The notes below the pieces were generated by a model. It did not search any database, was not told the DNA's origin, and was given only the letters and a program-made list of their open reading frames with translations. DNA of 64,000 nt from Sipunculus nudus (taxonomy: Eukaryota; Annelida; Sipuncula; Golfingiida; Sipunculidae), in assembly GCA_026874595.1 (NCBI GenBank), contig CM049308.1, forward strand, positions 50,970,624 to 51,034,623, written 5' to 3'. Below, piece after piece: positions 1 to 10,110 of this stretch. Within the stretch, counting starts at the first letter, position 1, and each line of letters begins with the position of its first letter. A program made the translations under genes and the position numbers.

Positions 1-403
1 AACGATTTTTTTTCTCTATTTTTGATACCATAATTAATGCGGTCATCTGTTATCAGGGCACAAATCGTAACGACTGGACCTAGAATCTTGTATCTTGACA
101 TGCAGGGAGGCTCATGAAATGTCTATTGGGAAACCTAAAATTAGGTTTCTGTTACCCAAAAGCTCTGAGTTATGGGGCTTCGAAGTATTCTCCAGAATGA
201 TGGAAATGTGCTCAAGTAGCTGAACAACTGATGCATTGGTCATCATGATTCTTTGCGTGGTTATTGTACATGGAATATTTCATCATTTTCTGCAGACTGG
301 TGGCGCCACCTGTACTTTTTCAATTGTTACGCAATTTTATCTTCATTTTTGAGACCTTCAAAGATGTGGTTGTCTGTAAACAGTGCACAAATTGTAACCA
401 TTA

Positions 404-438
<35 letters not shown>

Positions 439-1761
439 TTGTGTGTGTGTGCCCCTGTCATCCCCCCCCCCCCGAAGATAAATTGACGCCTCTAGGTGGC
501 GCCACCTGGATTTTTTTTTATTTTTACGCATTTTCTCTCGTATTACCATTGGACCTGGAATCTTCTCACTTAACATTCAGGGAGGTCCATGAAAAAACTC
601 CCTGGAAACCTTAAATTAGGGCTCATAATAACACCCAAGAATCATTAATAATTTCAAAAAAAGCTCCAGTATCTGTACAACTAATGCATAGATAACCATG
701 ATTCTCTGTATGCATATTCATCATGGAGTGTTTAATCAGGTCCTGCAGACTGGTTGCGCCACCTGTATATTTTTTTTAGAATTTTATGGAATATTTTTTC
801 CTCTTTTTTTAGACCTTTAACCACTATGGGGCTCCGAAGTATCCCCCCCGAATAATGGAAAATTTGATACAAAAGCTCAAGTATTGAACAACTAATGCAT
901 TGATCCCTTTGAATCTTTGCATGGATATTAATCATGGAGTGTTTCGTCAGTTTCTGCAGACTGGTGGTGCTACCGGGATTTTTTTTCGAATTTTACTACA
1001 ATTTTTTCTATTTTTGAGACTTTTAAGATACAGTGGTCGGTTAATAGGGCACAAATCATAACCATTGGTCCGAGAATCTTCTTACTTGACATCCAGGGAG
1101 GTCCGTAAAAATGCCCTTGGAAACCTGAAATTAGGTTTCTGGTATCCATATTCTCTGAGCTATAGGCTTATAAGCAGCCCCCCTCCCTTCCCCCACACTC
1201 CCTCGCATGATTGAAAATGTGATACCAAAGCGGGGCACAAATCATAACCATTGGATCTAGAATCTTATAACTTAAAATCCAGGGAGATCCGTGAAGAGTA
1301 CTCTTGGAAACGTGAAATAAGGTCTCTGTTAAACATATTCTCTCAGCTATGGGGCTTGTAAGCACCCCCCCCCCCCCCACCACCCACCCGAATAATTTGA
1401 AAATTTGATACCAAAGTAGGGAACAAATCATAACCATTTGACCCAGATTTTTCTAACCTGACATCATTCCTCCAAAGGTTCCCCAGGAACCTGAAATTCG
1501 GTCACTGTGACCTATATTCTCAGAGTTTTGGGGTATGTTTGAGCACCCCAGACATAATGCAAAAAACACACAAATTGCCAGATTCTTCAGGAGAGGCTTG
1601 TTGGATTGTCATCAAATTAGGTGTGCTTGTGGGTCATGATGAATTTAAGCTAATATGCAAGAACAATGATTCCACCTACATTATCTTAATTAGTTGCCTG
1701 TGGAAGCACATATTGCCAACATGTTAGTCGGCTGAGCGTCATGACCCATGGGTCACTTGTT
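1..1761 (+). mobile_element. Hairpin-type element with ~340-bp units, 3' part
   Basis: Degenerate tandem units share recognisable blocks: a stretch meaning 'gggcacaaatcgtaac..ctggacctagaatctt', a block with 'aaacctgaaattaggt', and 'ctgcagactggtggcgccacctg' (near 290, 743 and 954). The same blocks recur at 62226-64000. The element ends in TCGGCTGAGC followed by a perfect palindrome TGACCCATGGGTCA at 1742-1755 and CTTGTT. The start lies left of the window. The layout (internal tandem units, 3' terminal palindrome, no TIR-type transposase ORF) resembles non-autonomous Helentron/HINE or 'pearl'-like elements of molluscs; the class is inferred. Short ORFs here are not genes. Confidence 0.7.
407..434. 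repeat. (AT)n microsatellite
   Basis: Uninterrupted AT dinucleotide run inside the left-edge element, followed by a short GT run and a C homopolymer at about 463-474. Confidence 0.95.
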
Positions 1762-1782
1762 ATAATTCTTTAGTGTTATTAA

Positions 1783-1784
<2 letters not shown>

Positions 1785-1828
<44 letters not shown>

Positions 1829-1829
1829 G
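1785..1829. repeat. (TTA)n microsatellite
   Basis: About 15 copies of a TTA/ATT trinucleotide directly downstream of the left-edge element. Confidence 0.95.
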
Positions 1830-1884
1830 ACAGTATTAATAACGCGCTTTAAATACAGAGTTTAAATATAGTGTGATTTAAATA

Positions 1885-2560
1885 AGTACGTTTTTTAAAC
1901 GCGATGAAAAAGTAACTAAAGAATCAGCATGTTTTACAATGCCAGGTAAACTGTTCCAATGAGCCAGGGCAACTATCCTAATACATTTCTCTCCGAACGT
2001 AACAGTCCTGGCTTTAGGTGTTGCCAACAAGCACTTTTTCTCAGAACGCAGGGACCTTGATTGAATATATATTGAACAAGAAGATCACGTAGAGATGGGT
2101 ATACACCGTTCAATGCTTTGTAGGTATAAAGGAGAAACTTTAAACTGAATCCAGCTTTCCACCGGTAGCCAGTGCAGTTGTTTCAGTATTTGGCTAATGT
2201 AGGCAGATTTCGGCGTTTGATCTATAATCCTGGCCTCAGTAATTTAAAAACGCTGTATGCTACTGATGAGAGTACCTGGCACCTCACACAGTAACGCATT
2301 TCCATGGTATAGTCTGGTAGTGAAAGGTGCGTTAATAAGTGCCTTGCAAGCATCTTCTGTGATGTAATGACGAGAATGAATGAGGAGAGAATATTAATGA
2401 ATGATTCATTATCATGACCCTGCTCAGCACTTCTTTCTTTTTGTATATCAAAATATTTCCCGTAAATCAATAGGTCATCGAGCAGATATGCAAGTTCCCT
2501 TGGACGGACCTTTGATTTATAAGGCCTACTTAAAGATTCCACACTAAATGTCTAAAGAGG
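1885..2560 (-). pseudogene. Degraded non-LTR retrotransposon reverse-transcriptase C-terminus
   Basis: On the - strand, broken reading frames resemble the C-terminal part of LINE (CR1/L2/Rex-like) reverse transcriptases. From the right: an 'LINAPFTTRLYHGNALL' block (family: LINxxLxSRLDYCNSLL), then 'LKQLHWLPVESWIQFKVS' (family: LHWLPVxxRIxFK), a 'TYKALNG'-like stretch, 'RSEKKCLLATPKARTVTFGEK', and an 'AHWNSLPGIVKHADSLVTFSS' ending. Frameshifts and stops separate the blocks, so it cannot encode an active enzyme. It is a 5'-truncated fossil; a 106-residue ORF at 2222-2542 covers only part of it. The family match is from memory of conserved RT C-terminal motifs. Confidence 0.75.
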
Positions 2561-2599
2561 CGGTAGGGGTCTTCCCTTTAAGGCTGTCATTGATTCCAA

Positions 2600-5371
2600 C
2601 TCAGTTGGATGTCTAAATTTGAAATTCTAGTCTATCAGCCCGAGGGGTTCACCGGTGCTAAAAGAGGGACCATTTGCAATCATTATTTTTTCTAAAGGCA
2701 TTGATCTATAGATCACTAAAATACATAATAACAGTTTAGTGTGGTAGCGTTCTGTAAAATATCAGCCTGTTTCCATGGCAACCATGGTTATTTTGGCAGT
2801 AGTTATGGAATTTACAAAAAAGGCCATAGCTTGTTTTAGTTTTTAGAATAAAAGGATGAAATAAACACCAAAATACATCCGAAGAAAGATTTTAATTTTT
2901 AATAATATTCTATACACAAAATAATATGCATATTGACTGTATGCAAATTTATGCATATTTTCTAGTAAAAATTCACAATTTTTACCCCAAATATATGTTC
3001 ATTTTAATTTTTATTAAATAAATACTTTTGGCTTATAGTTTACCTTGCTGGACAGGAAATGAAATAAACAATACATTTATGTTTGATAATCATTATTATT
3101 CATCTTATTTGCATCTTAATGAATATTCATGGGACACTACAATAATGACAGTATTCTTGGTTTATCTATCACTGCATTTGTTATTGTCTGCGATTTATCG
3201 AATGAATGCTTTTGTAAGTATGTATGTATCCATGGTTTTCTGTGTTATTTTCAAAGTAGAATATATGTGTACTAAATACACAAGTGAAATTTGCATATTT
3301 AATGAGAATTTCGAATAAATTGCATAAATTTTTATATTTTAGATCAAAATGGCACATTTATGTTGAACAGATTTACAATCCTGCTTTTTCTTATTAAATA
3401 ATCACTTTCAGCTTAAACTTTACATTGCTGGAAAGAAAATAAAGTATACAATATACATTTATATTTGACCCTCATTGATATTCATTATATTTGCAACTAA
3501 TATACATGAAACACTATTATAATGACAATGATCTCTATTTATCTATCACTGCATCTGTTATTGTCTACGATATATTAAATTAATGATTTTGTAAGCATGT
3601 AAGTATCCATGGTATTCTACGAATTTCAAAAGCAGAATTAATTATTCAGTTAACAAATGAACTTTGCATATTTAATTGAGCCACCTGCATAAATCTGCAT
3701 AAATTTCTATAATTTAGGTAAAAACTGCACATCAAGGTTGAATGGCTTTGCAAACATTGTCTCTGATCTCATGACAATGAGTGTCTAAGGGAAGGATTGT
3801 ATGTTGCACTTTACAGTGTTCTTAATGAAAATAAATAAATTAAAATAATTTATGTGATTATTTAAATATCGGCACTTAAAAGCATTCAATTATTAAGCTA
3901 TCCACTTTCTACTCAAAGATATCTCGACTTTCTGCATATCTTTTCACTGATAAACATAACTCTTGAGATAAATATTTTTTTCTGTGTCTTAAATCAGCCA
4001 CCGTAACCACCGTAATTTTATAGGCACATTACCAAATATCGGAAAATATCGATATTTAAAAAATGTATCGCGATACGCAATAAACGAATCACTGTATCCC
4101 GATATATATGGATAATATCGTGCATCCCTTTAGAATGAGAACTGAGCATGAGTTTCAATGCGGAATTGACATTTCTAAATTAATAAATTTACACAAGCAA
4201 AGGCTAGAAAATTAATGTAACTTCAACTGCATACATGTAGTTTTATATCAATTTCGACCCTCCACCGTAATACATAAATTAAGATGTCGCATCTGAGTCG
4301 GAAACCCTGATACTGTCACCAGGCGGTTCAACCTCAGCATATTATATACACCAGTGTTGACTACTATTTTTGCAATGACCGACCTCACTGCGGAACACTT
4401 GATTGCTTTATCCTAAATTTGATATAATTTTACTCTAATACTTGTCATATATATTTGTATCGCGTTACAGACTCACAGGGGGTAAAATCCGCTAGTGTTT
4501 ATGGCTTTCTACTGATTTTCACCTTTGAGAATTTAAATTGATACCAGCATGGTTGTCCTGTACCATGACTGAGACGGGCTTCGAATATAAGGAATGTCAA
4601 CTCGTGACCAACACAAACAATATTGGCAGTTATCAGTAATACTATTAGAGAAGTATAAGACATTCGATGTATTATCGCATGCCTTATATAGCAAATAAAT
4701 ATGATTACACATGTACCATATACAAGTAGGCATGTCATTCATACCTTAATATTTACACAATATTTAATTTAGGTCCCCGCTATACGTATGCTACAGGCTT
4801 TCAAAAGAATTGATGTGTACCATCTTTCGTACAAACTAAAACCCGCGTGTAAAAGTCGCATGTCTGAATTAAGGGTATATACCGTAGTACTTTTCACCAT
4901 TGTTCTTTATATATCTCACGCTACGTGTCCCTTATAAAATACATAAATAAAAAAGATATATATTTACATGGCTGAAAACATAAATGGTCACTAATGTTGT
5001 GAGTCTTTTTTAGTCCTGCTATTATGAAAAATATTTTAATTTCACAAACCTTTTAATTGTTTGTGCCTTCGTACTGTCCTTTGAACAAATCTCGGCTGGT
5101 GCACAAATGTTATATAAACTAAGACAACGCTCTGTTTGGAGTCCTTATCAGACACACAGAACTTTATACTTTATAATCTACTGACAACCTTGTCTCTGAT
5201 ATATGATTTTTTTTTGCATATCTGTACGAGTTTATACTCATGTGTACATGCTTAAAGACAGAGATGGAAAGGTTTACAGTTTTATAAGGAGCATAATGTC
5301 TGTACCATATCAGTAATCATGTATAGACTCCACAGCACTCAGGGTATTACGCAAATTAATAAAATACTTAC
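2600..5371. other. AT-rich non-coding stretch, probable intron of the MIF-like gene
   Basis: No convincing exon on either strand. It holds a tandem duplication at 2920-3760 (listed separately). At about 4035-4130 the sequence ends in ATATCGTGCATCCCTT, which resembles the terminus of hAT-type elements, but I could not locate a matching left end. If the MIF-like gene is intact, its next exon must be left of this stretch or outside the window. Confidence 0.5.
2920..3760. repeat. ~385-bp tandem duplication, diverged
   Basis: Blocks at about 3030-3230 and 3412-3612 share phrases such as 'tttatctatcactgcat', 'ttattgtct', and 'gtatccatgg', offset by about 383 bp. A third partial copy of the unit's flank appears around 3680-3740. 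The sequence is AT-rich and has no coding signal. Confidence 0.7.
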
Positions 5372-5482
5372 TAAATCCTTATGGTACCCTGTCACCTCTG
5401 TCACTGCTGCTGTTAACTTGTCAGGGAAGTCCTGAGGGATTTTCTCCCTGGAGATGTTGGTCATGACGACAACAAACGGCAT
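5372..5482 (-). CDS. MIF: MIF/DDT tautomerase family, first coding exon
   Basis: This - strand exon starts at ATG 5482 and encodes 37 residues beginning MPFVVVMTNISREKIP. It ends in TTGG/TTTA followed by a GTAAGT donor at 5371-5366, phase 0. It matches the first exon of macrophage migration inhibitory factor and D-dopachrome tautomerase: initiator Met then Pro (the catalytic N-terminal proline after Met removal), a TN-hydrophobic motif at 8-10, then an IPxxF helix start and a TG near 31-32. The exon length and phase-0 intron fit the known three-exon MIF gene. Oddity: the active-site lysine expected right after TG is tyrosine (TGYHKDL). Exons 2 and 3 were not found, so the gene runs off the left edge or this is an orphan exon. 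MIF proteins are secreted or cytosolic trimers acting as cytokines and ketoenol tautomerases. Confidence 0.8.
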
Positions 5483-6424
5483 GGTGAACGTTAAAACACC
5501 TGAAGTGTGCGCGGGCTCAGTAGATATACCAAGATTTTATATTAAATATATATGTTAAGACGCATCTGTCGCTGAACTTTGACTTGTATGACTAAACTCC
5601 GGACACATACAGCACAACATGCGTTTTTATGTACACATAATCTCAAACCACTTTCTGTAGCGCCGCCAGTATATACCTGCAAGTTGTATGTAGCTGTGGT
5701 GGTGAACGCAACCGTCCCGTTTTTATTTTTTAAGCTTATAATGGTTTAGGCCAGAAACCCGGATCCCACACTACCCAGGTTGTTCGTTTTGTGTATATCC
5801 TCATGTTTATAACACGTGAGGTCCAGCCAAAATACTCCAAAAACATTCAACTGGGACATCTGGCAGCGAGTCATATGAACCAGAGTTTTGCAAACTGGTG
5901 ACCTTTCGCACAAGTGCAACTAACCACCTAAGTTTACGTTTTTTTATATGTTTGTCAACATTGGTGCATGAGTCGAGTTTACTCACAGCTTGTATAGACA
6001 AGGAAGCTCACACGTCCGTTACAGAGGCTTTAATCATGAGAGCCCCTCTTTGCAGGAATTACCTACAGTTCATTAGTATGTACACAGGATAAGTCAGAAA
6101 TAAAATTAACTCTACAGAAGAGGTAGGTAAATGGCTGGCTTTAAATCTTAAAATCTTTAAACTAACAACAAAAACTTTTTTTCTTATCAGAACAAATGGA
6201 ATATATCCTGAGGATTCTTTATATTTAATACTGTTGAGGGCAACAACCCTTTTTAATGTAGATTTTATAATTTAAGTACACCGATATAACTTGGCGTTAT
6301 TTTATAGCTTTGCCAAAAGTGTGATACACGTTGAGTCTTAAAGAGCTATTTTTGAAATTCTCCGATAGATGGCAGCAATATATATCTTTAACAGATACAT
6401 TTGATAAGAAATAACAGTGCTTAC
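5483..6424. other. Non-coding stretch 5' of the MIF-like exon
   Basis: On the - strand this is the 5' flank or UTR of the MIF-like gene. An open - strand stretch at 5807-6001 encodes basic sequence, but a stop lies just upstream and there is no convincing acceptor. I see no recognisable gene. The motif GATAGATGGCAGC at about 6363-6375 resembles an insulator-type CTCF core but is weak. Confidence 0.4.
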
Positions 6425-6482
6425 CTGTCGATTGCACCATGGACATAAAGAAATATAGCGCAAAGAACCAGTCTTGTTTCAT
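6425..6482 (-). CDS. Candidate signal-peptide exon (hypothetical secreted protein)
   Basis: On the - strand an ATG at 6482 opens MKQDWFFALYFFMSMVQST, a short, hydrophobic, signal-peptide-like sequence. It runs straight into a good donor CAG|GTAAGC (intron begins at 6424). The intron phase is 1, common after signal-peptide exons. The downstream exon was not identified. The region is AT-rich, so chance is a real alternative. It lies in the same orientation as the MIF-like exon, 0.9 kb further upstream, but there is no evidence that the two belong together. Confidence 0.25.
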
Positions 6483-6618
6483 TTTTTATCACATAATGAT
6501 TTTTATTTTTTTTTTATAAATGTTTTGCCTAAATACCATGTCACATATGGTTGTCCTAAATCATACCGTCGTCCTTTAAATGCAGAAGTTCAAAAGAAAT
6601 GCCATGTAATTATGTACA

Positions 6619-6646
<28 letters not shown>
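6619..6646. repeat. (TC)n microsatellite
   Basis: About 14 TC dinucleotides, followed by a short AT-rich run. Confidence 0.95.
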
Positions 6647-6650
<4 letters not shown>

Positions 6651-6979
6651 TTATATAAATATATATATAAATGTCCTCAAACTGCCAACGCGAAGTACTA
6701 AATAATTCATTATGTTTTAGTCAGGCCAGTGCATATTAACATGTTATGTGTGTCTGTTGTCTTCGTAGAGCATACCTTCATCGTCTGCAAGAAATCCTTT
6801 TTATAAGAAAAGCTAGTAAGGTGTGGTAAACCTTTCACGGTGTGTTATACGTCATTAAGAGGACGTGTCAGGACTAACTTGCTCAAGGAATTAATTATAA
6901 AGTAAATCACAGAATGTTTAGATGCATGTCGTTGGTGTATTGGGTGTTAAGGGCTTTATAAATATAAACTGTCAAGTCA

Positions 6980-7612
6980 CAAACACTAACGCACACCAAA
7001 TACTCGGGGTTTTTCCAAAACACGCAAGTTCTGCGACATGTTGCACAATAAGAACAGTCCATACACACAGCGACATGTTCTGCAACATGTCCTGCAAAAC
7101 TATGATAAAAACTACATGCACCGAATATAACTTCCAGGTTTCAACGAAATAACACAATTTATCAATATAAGTGCGAGTGACGAATAAATGTATTCTGCCT
7201 AGGACATATTTCGTCTTGTTTCTCTTTATAAATATAGATATATAAGAAAAATAGGCATAGGTATTCTGGGATAGCTACACAATTTCTTCTGAGTTTCCTG
7301 TTGACCGCGCAAACACACACATATATATATATAGCATCCTAATCAGACACAGTGAAACGATGGACGGTCACATTATCAATGGATAACATGATCAATCGTT
7401 ATATATATATAACTGTTATTTGTTGGCTTTTCCCAACACTTGGCCTGATGTCGCGCGACAAGTCGCAGGAAAAAGAAACATGTTCCTTCTTCTGCGACAT
7501 GTCGCGCAACTCATGAAAACGTGCGACAAACCCCCATACACGGTGCGACTTGTCGCGGAACAAGCGTGTTCTGCGACTTGTCGCGCGACATGTCGCCTCG
7601 TGTATGGCCGGC
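6980..7612. repeat. CpG-rich palindrome cluster (GTCGCGCGACATGTCGC type)
   Basis: Between 7448 and 7604, six or more copies of GCGACATGTCGC/GCGACTTGTCGC-like words form nested inverted repeats. One arm, at 7448-7470, pairs with about 7492-7511 around an AAACATGTTC centre. The larger arm CCATACACGGTGCGAC (7532-7547) pairs with GTCGCCTCGTGTATGG (about 7589-7604). A decayed related copy with ATGTTGCA and GACATGTTCTGCAACATG lies at 7030-7100. CpG is frequent in an otherwise CpG-poor region. ORFs on both strands here are by-products of the palindromes. Confidence 0.75.
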
Positions 7613-9908
7613 TTTAGCCTCAACACTGAATATCGTGCTGATGATCCGAAATGATGAGGGTTTCATTAATACATACTTTTACCGGCAGATGGCAAGCTAT
7701 CCAGGGATGGTCTGTTGTTGAAATGGTCTGATGACTGAGAGAAAATAAGACAACGTGATTACAAAATATTACATATATCTTGTCTTAATTTTGTCTTCAC
7801 AAAGTGTGGCTATTAAATAATATTACATAGATAATTACAGTTTTATGAAAACCCCTTATAAGGGATCCGCGCAGGCTATAATTTCGATGTTAGCTCTTTT
7901 GTTTCTATATGAGTTCGGGGTTTCAAGGTCTTAGTGTTTATCATCAAACCACCTTGGCTCTTTTTTTTATTTAATTAAAATGAATATATTTTCCTCATAA
8001 ATTATGATATATATATATATATATATATATATTAATTTTTTGTTTGTTTGAAGAATTTATAACATAAAAATATCTAAAGGAAAAATATCGTATACCTTTT
8101 GACTATCTTTTTCTTAAATTTTAACTATTTTAAATGATTGAAAAATTAACAAAATAACTCTTTACTAAAATAACTTACGGTTTTTTGCGAACCCCCCCCC
8201 CCCTGCTCTTAACCAACGACTTTTTTAAGACAATTTTTATGCATGACACCCGTTGACCCCTCCCTGCAAAAAGTCCTGGATCCACGCCTGCTTCATCCCC
8301 TAAATCTACCCGTGTTTGTCCAAACTCTCATCTCACTAGTGTTAACGTATATGTTCATATATTCCAATTAATGAGATGCGCAGCATATAATTTTTTTTTC
8401 AGGATTTATTTAAGGTTGCGCGACTTCACAAATATTTATGTTGTAACCCTCTATAATTTTTTATTGCTTGTATATTTTATTATGTGCTACTGTCGTTTAC
8501 ATGTATAATTTTTTTATCGCGATGCTATATTTCATTTTAATTTTACTATTTGTAAACGAGTTGAAATAGAGAATTTCATACTCAGTTAAATATTAATCGT
8601 CAACGCAATTAACCATGTCATTGTCATAATCGCTTTTTTTTATTTCAAGGCTGACGTAGGCGAAAAAAACTAAATGTTACCTATATAGATTTGAAGATTT
8701 AATATTATACAAACATATGAATGAAGATGTACGTAACGTTTATATTTGATATAGGCCCTAGGTCTAAATAATATATATATAGATTTCATCATAAACACAC
8801 ATTATATGAATAAACGCACGTTATGTGTAGTTATCATGAACAAATAAATGCATAGATAGTGTCATGAAATTATGTCTTTTAAAATTTGTAAATGTATGAT
8901 TGCATTTGATGTAAATTTTGTGAGCATTGTGGCTTAGAAGCAAGTGAACCCCGAACATGAGCACCAATATGTAGCTAACAATTAAGCTATAGGCCCTAAT
9001 GGTACAAGTTTAGATTATAATATTGATCTTCAGAGCAAAATACAGGCAGTTTGTGACCATTAATAATTAACCAATTACAATTTGACAGCAATGTATTATG
9101 ATTTTGTAAATAGAGTAAAGACTCTAGTATTTGTACACTACAATAAACACTACACCTCTGCATGTGACTTGAATGGCCATTGGTGGGCGTCTGACCAAAA
9201 ACTGGAAAGAGGGCGTGTCATTGCTTTGTTGACTGCAGCGCCATCTACCGTACAATCTTTGACAGATAGCACTTGTGACGAATGCATTCCACGGATTGTT
9301 TACAGCACAAAATCCGCTATGTGACGAACATATATTGTGTTACGACGTTATTCTTATCTGGAACAGGTCAGAATTAAGTGAGTACTAAGTTATTAAGTCA
9401 ATTCACGTATGATCAGGTAAAATTCCCACAGTTCAATTGGGCTGGGTTATATGGGCGATAATGTAAGGTATTGACGGAAGTCCAGAGTTTCATTATTTTC
9501 ATTCTTGCTCACCGTCCTTAAGTAGTTTAGCAGTATCTGCTGATTTTGGTAAATATTTGACATTACGTAATGTATCACGTGATTACAAATACAATAAGAC
9601 TGTCAGATTAAGCAAAAATTAGGCGGATTAGAGATAACACGAACGTGTACTTTGAAGTTCCACTCACTGCTTACTGGTTCAGTACAGATACTGTACATGA
9701 ACTTGCAAGTACAGGGAACCTAGTTGTCATGTACCAACACTACAGGGACACCCATTTAAGTCCATTTAAACCCTGCCCAAGAGTTGCAGGAACATTCCAT
9801 ACAAGGAAAAGTTAAATTTATATAAAGTTAAAGGGACATAATCAGGAGCAATATTATGCCTATTCTTTCACACTATCAGTCCGGTTTTGCTTTATACGAA
9901 ATTATTAC
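7613..9908. other. AT-rich intergenic stretch
   Basis: Contains an (AT)n run at 8007-8033, a C run near 8192-8203 and a C-run-flanked repeat-like tail. No gene recognised. The 9080-9330 part is less AT-rich and has a CTCF-like word. An upstream non-coding exon or promoter of RALGAPB could be anywhere between here and 19880, but I cannot point to one. Confidence 0.4.
9235..9252 (-). promoter_or_regulatory. CTCF-like site (TAGATGGCGCTGCAG)
   Basis: The + strand reads CTGCAGCGCCATCTACCG, so the - strand has TAGATGGCGCTGC. This fits the core of bilaterian CTCF motifs (AGATGGCGC or AGGGGGCGC). It lies in the intergenic region between the divergent MIF-like and RALGAPB genes, where an insulator would be plausible. 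Motif match only. Confidence 0.35.
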
Positions 9909-10110
9909 AGCAAAACCATCCCAGCAACCAACCTCAGTACCTGGTATACAGCTGTTTAACACCTTGTTATGGCTTGGTGTAGTGGTAAACAAGGTCCACG
10001 TGTGTATGTTTACCATATCAAGGCCGCGTTACCGGAGGTCTGATTGTGAGCCGCAACTTAGAAGGTACCAGTACGTAATCAGAACGTGGCCTTGATTTTC
10101 ACCAACTAGA
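9909..10110 (+). mobile_element. tRNA-derived SINE-like copy 1
   Basis: Shares with 28594-28770 the phrase GCAAAACCATCCCAG. About 55-70 bp later each copy has a tRNA-like head, here GGTGTAGTGGTAAACAAGGTCCAC, with a box A-like TTGGTGTAGTGG and a decayed box B near 10035. No poly-A tail or target-site duplication is clear. Confidence 0.45.

Noticed and set aside
4035-4130. hAT element ending in ATATCGTGCATCCC
   Set aside because: Only one end resembles a hAT terminus. No matching left end was found, so no element is called.
5807-6092. Complementary ORFs on both strands downstream of the candidate signal peptide
   Set aside because: A stop lies just upstream of the - strand frame and no good acceptor joins it to the signal-peptide exon. 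No cysteine pattern or family.
7399-7721. Overlapping ORFs on both strands with Arg/Cys/Ala-rich sequence
   Set aside because: By-products of the CpG-rich palindromic words; the strands mirror each other.
9909-10110. Functional tRNA gene
   Set aside because: Box A and box B are decayed, no cloverleaf can be closed, and a related copy occurs at 28594. It is a SINE-like remnant.
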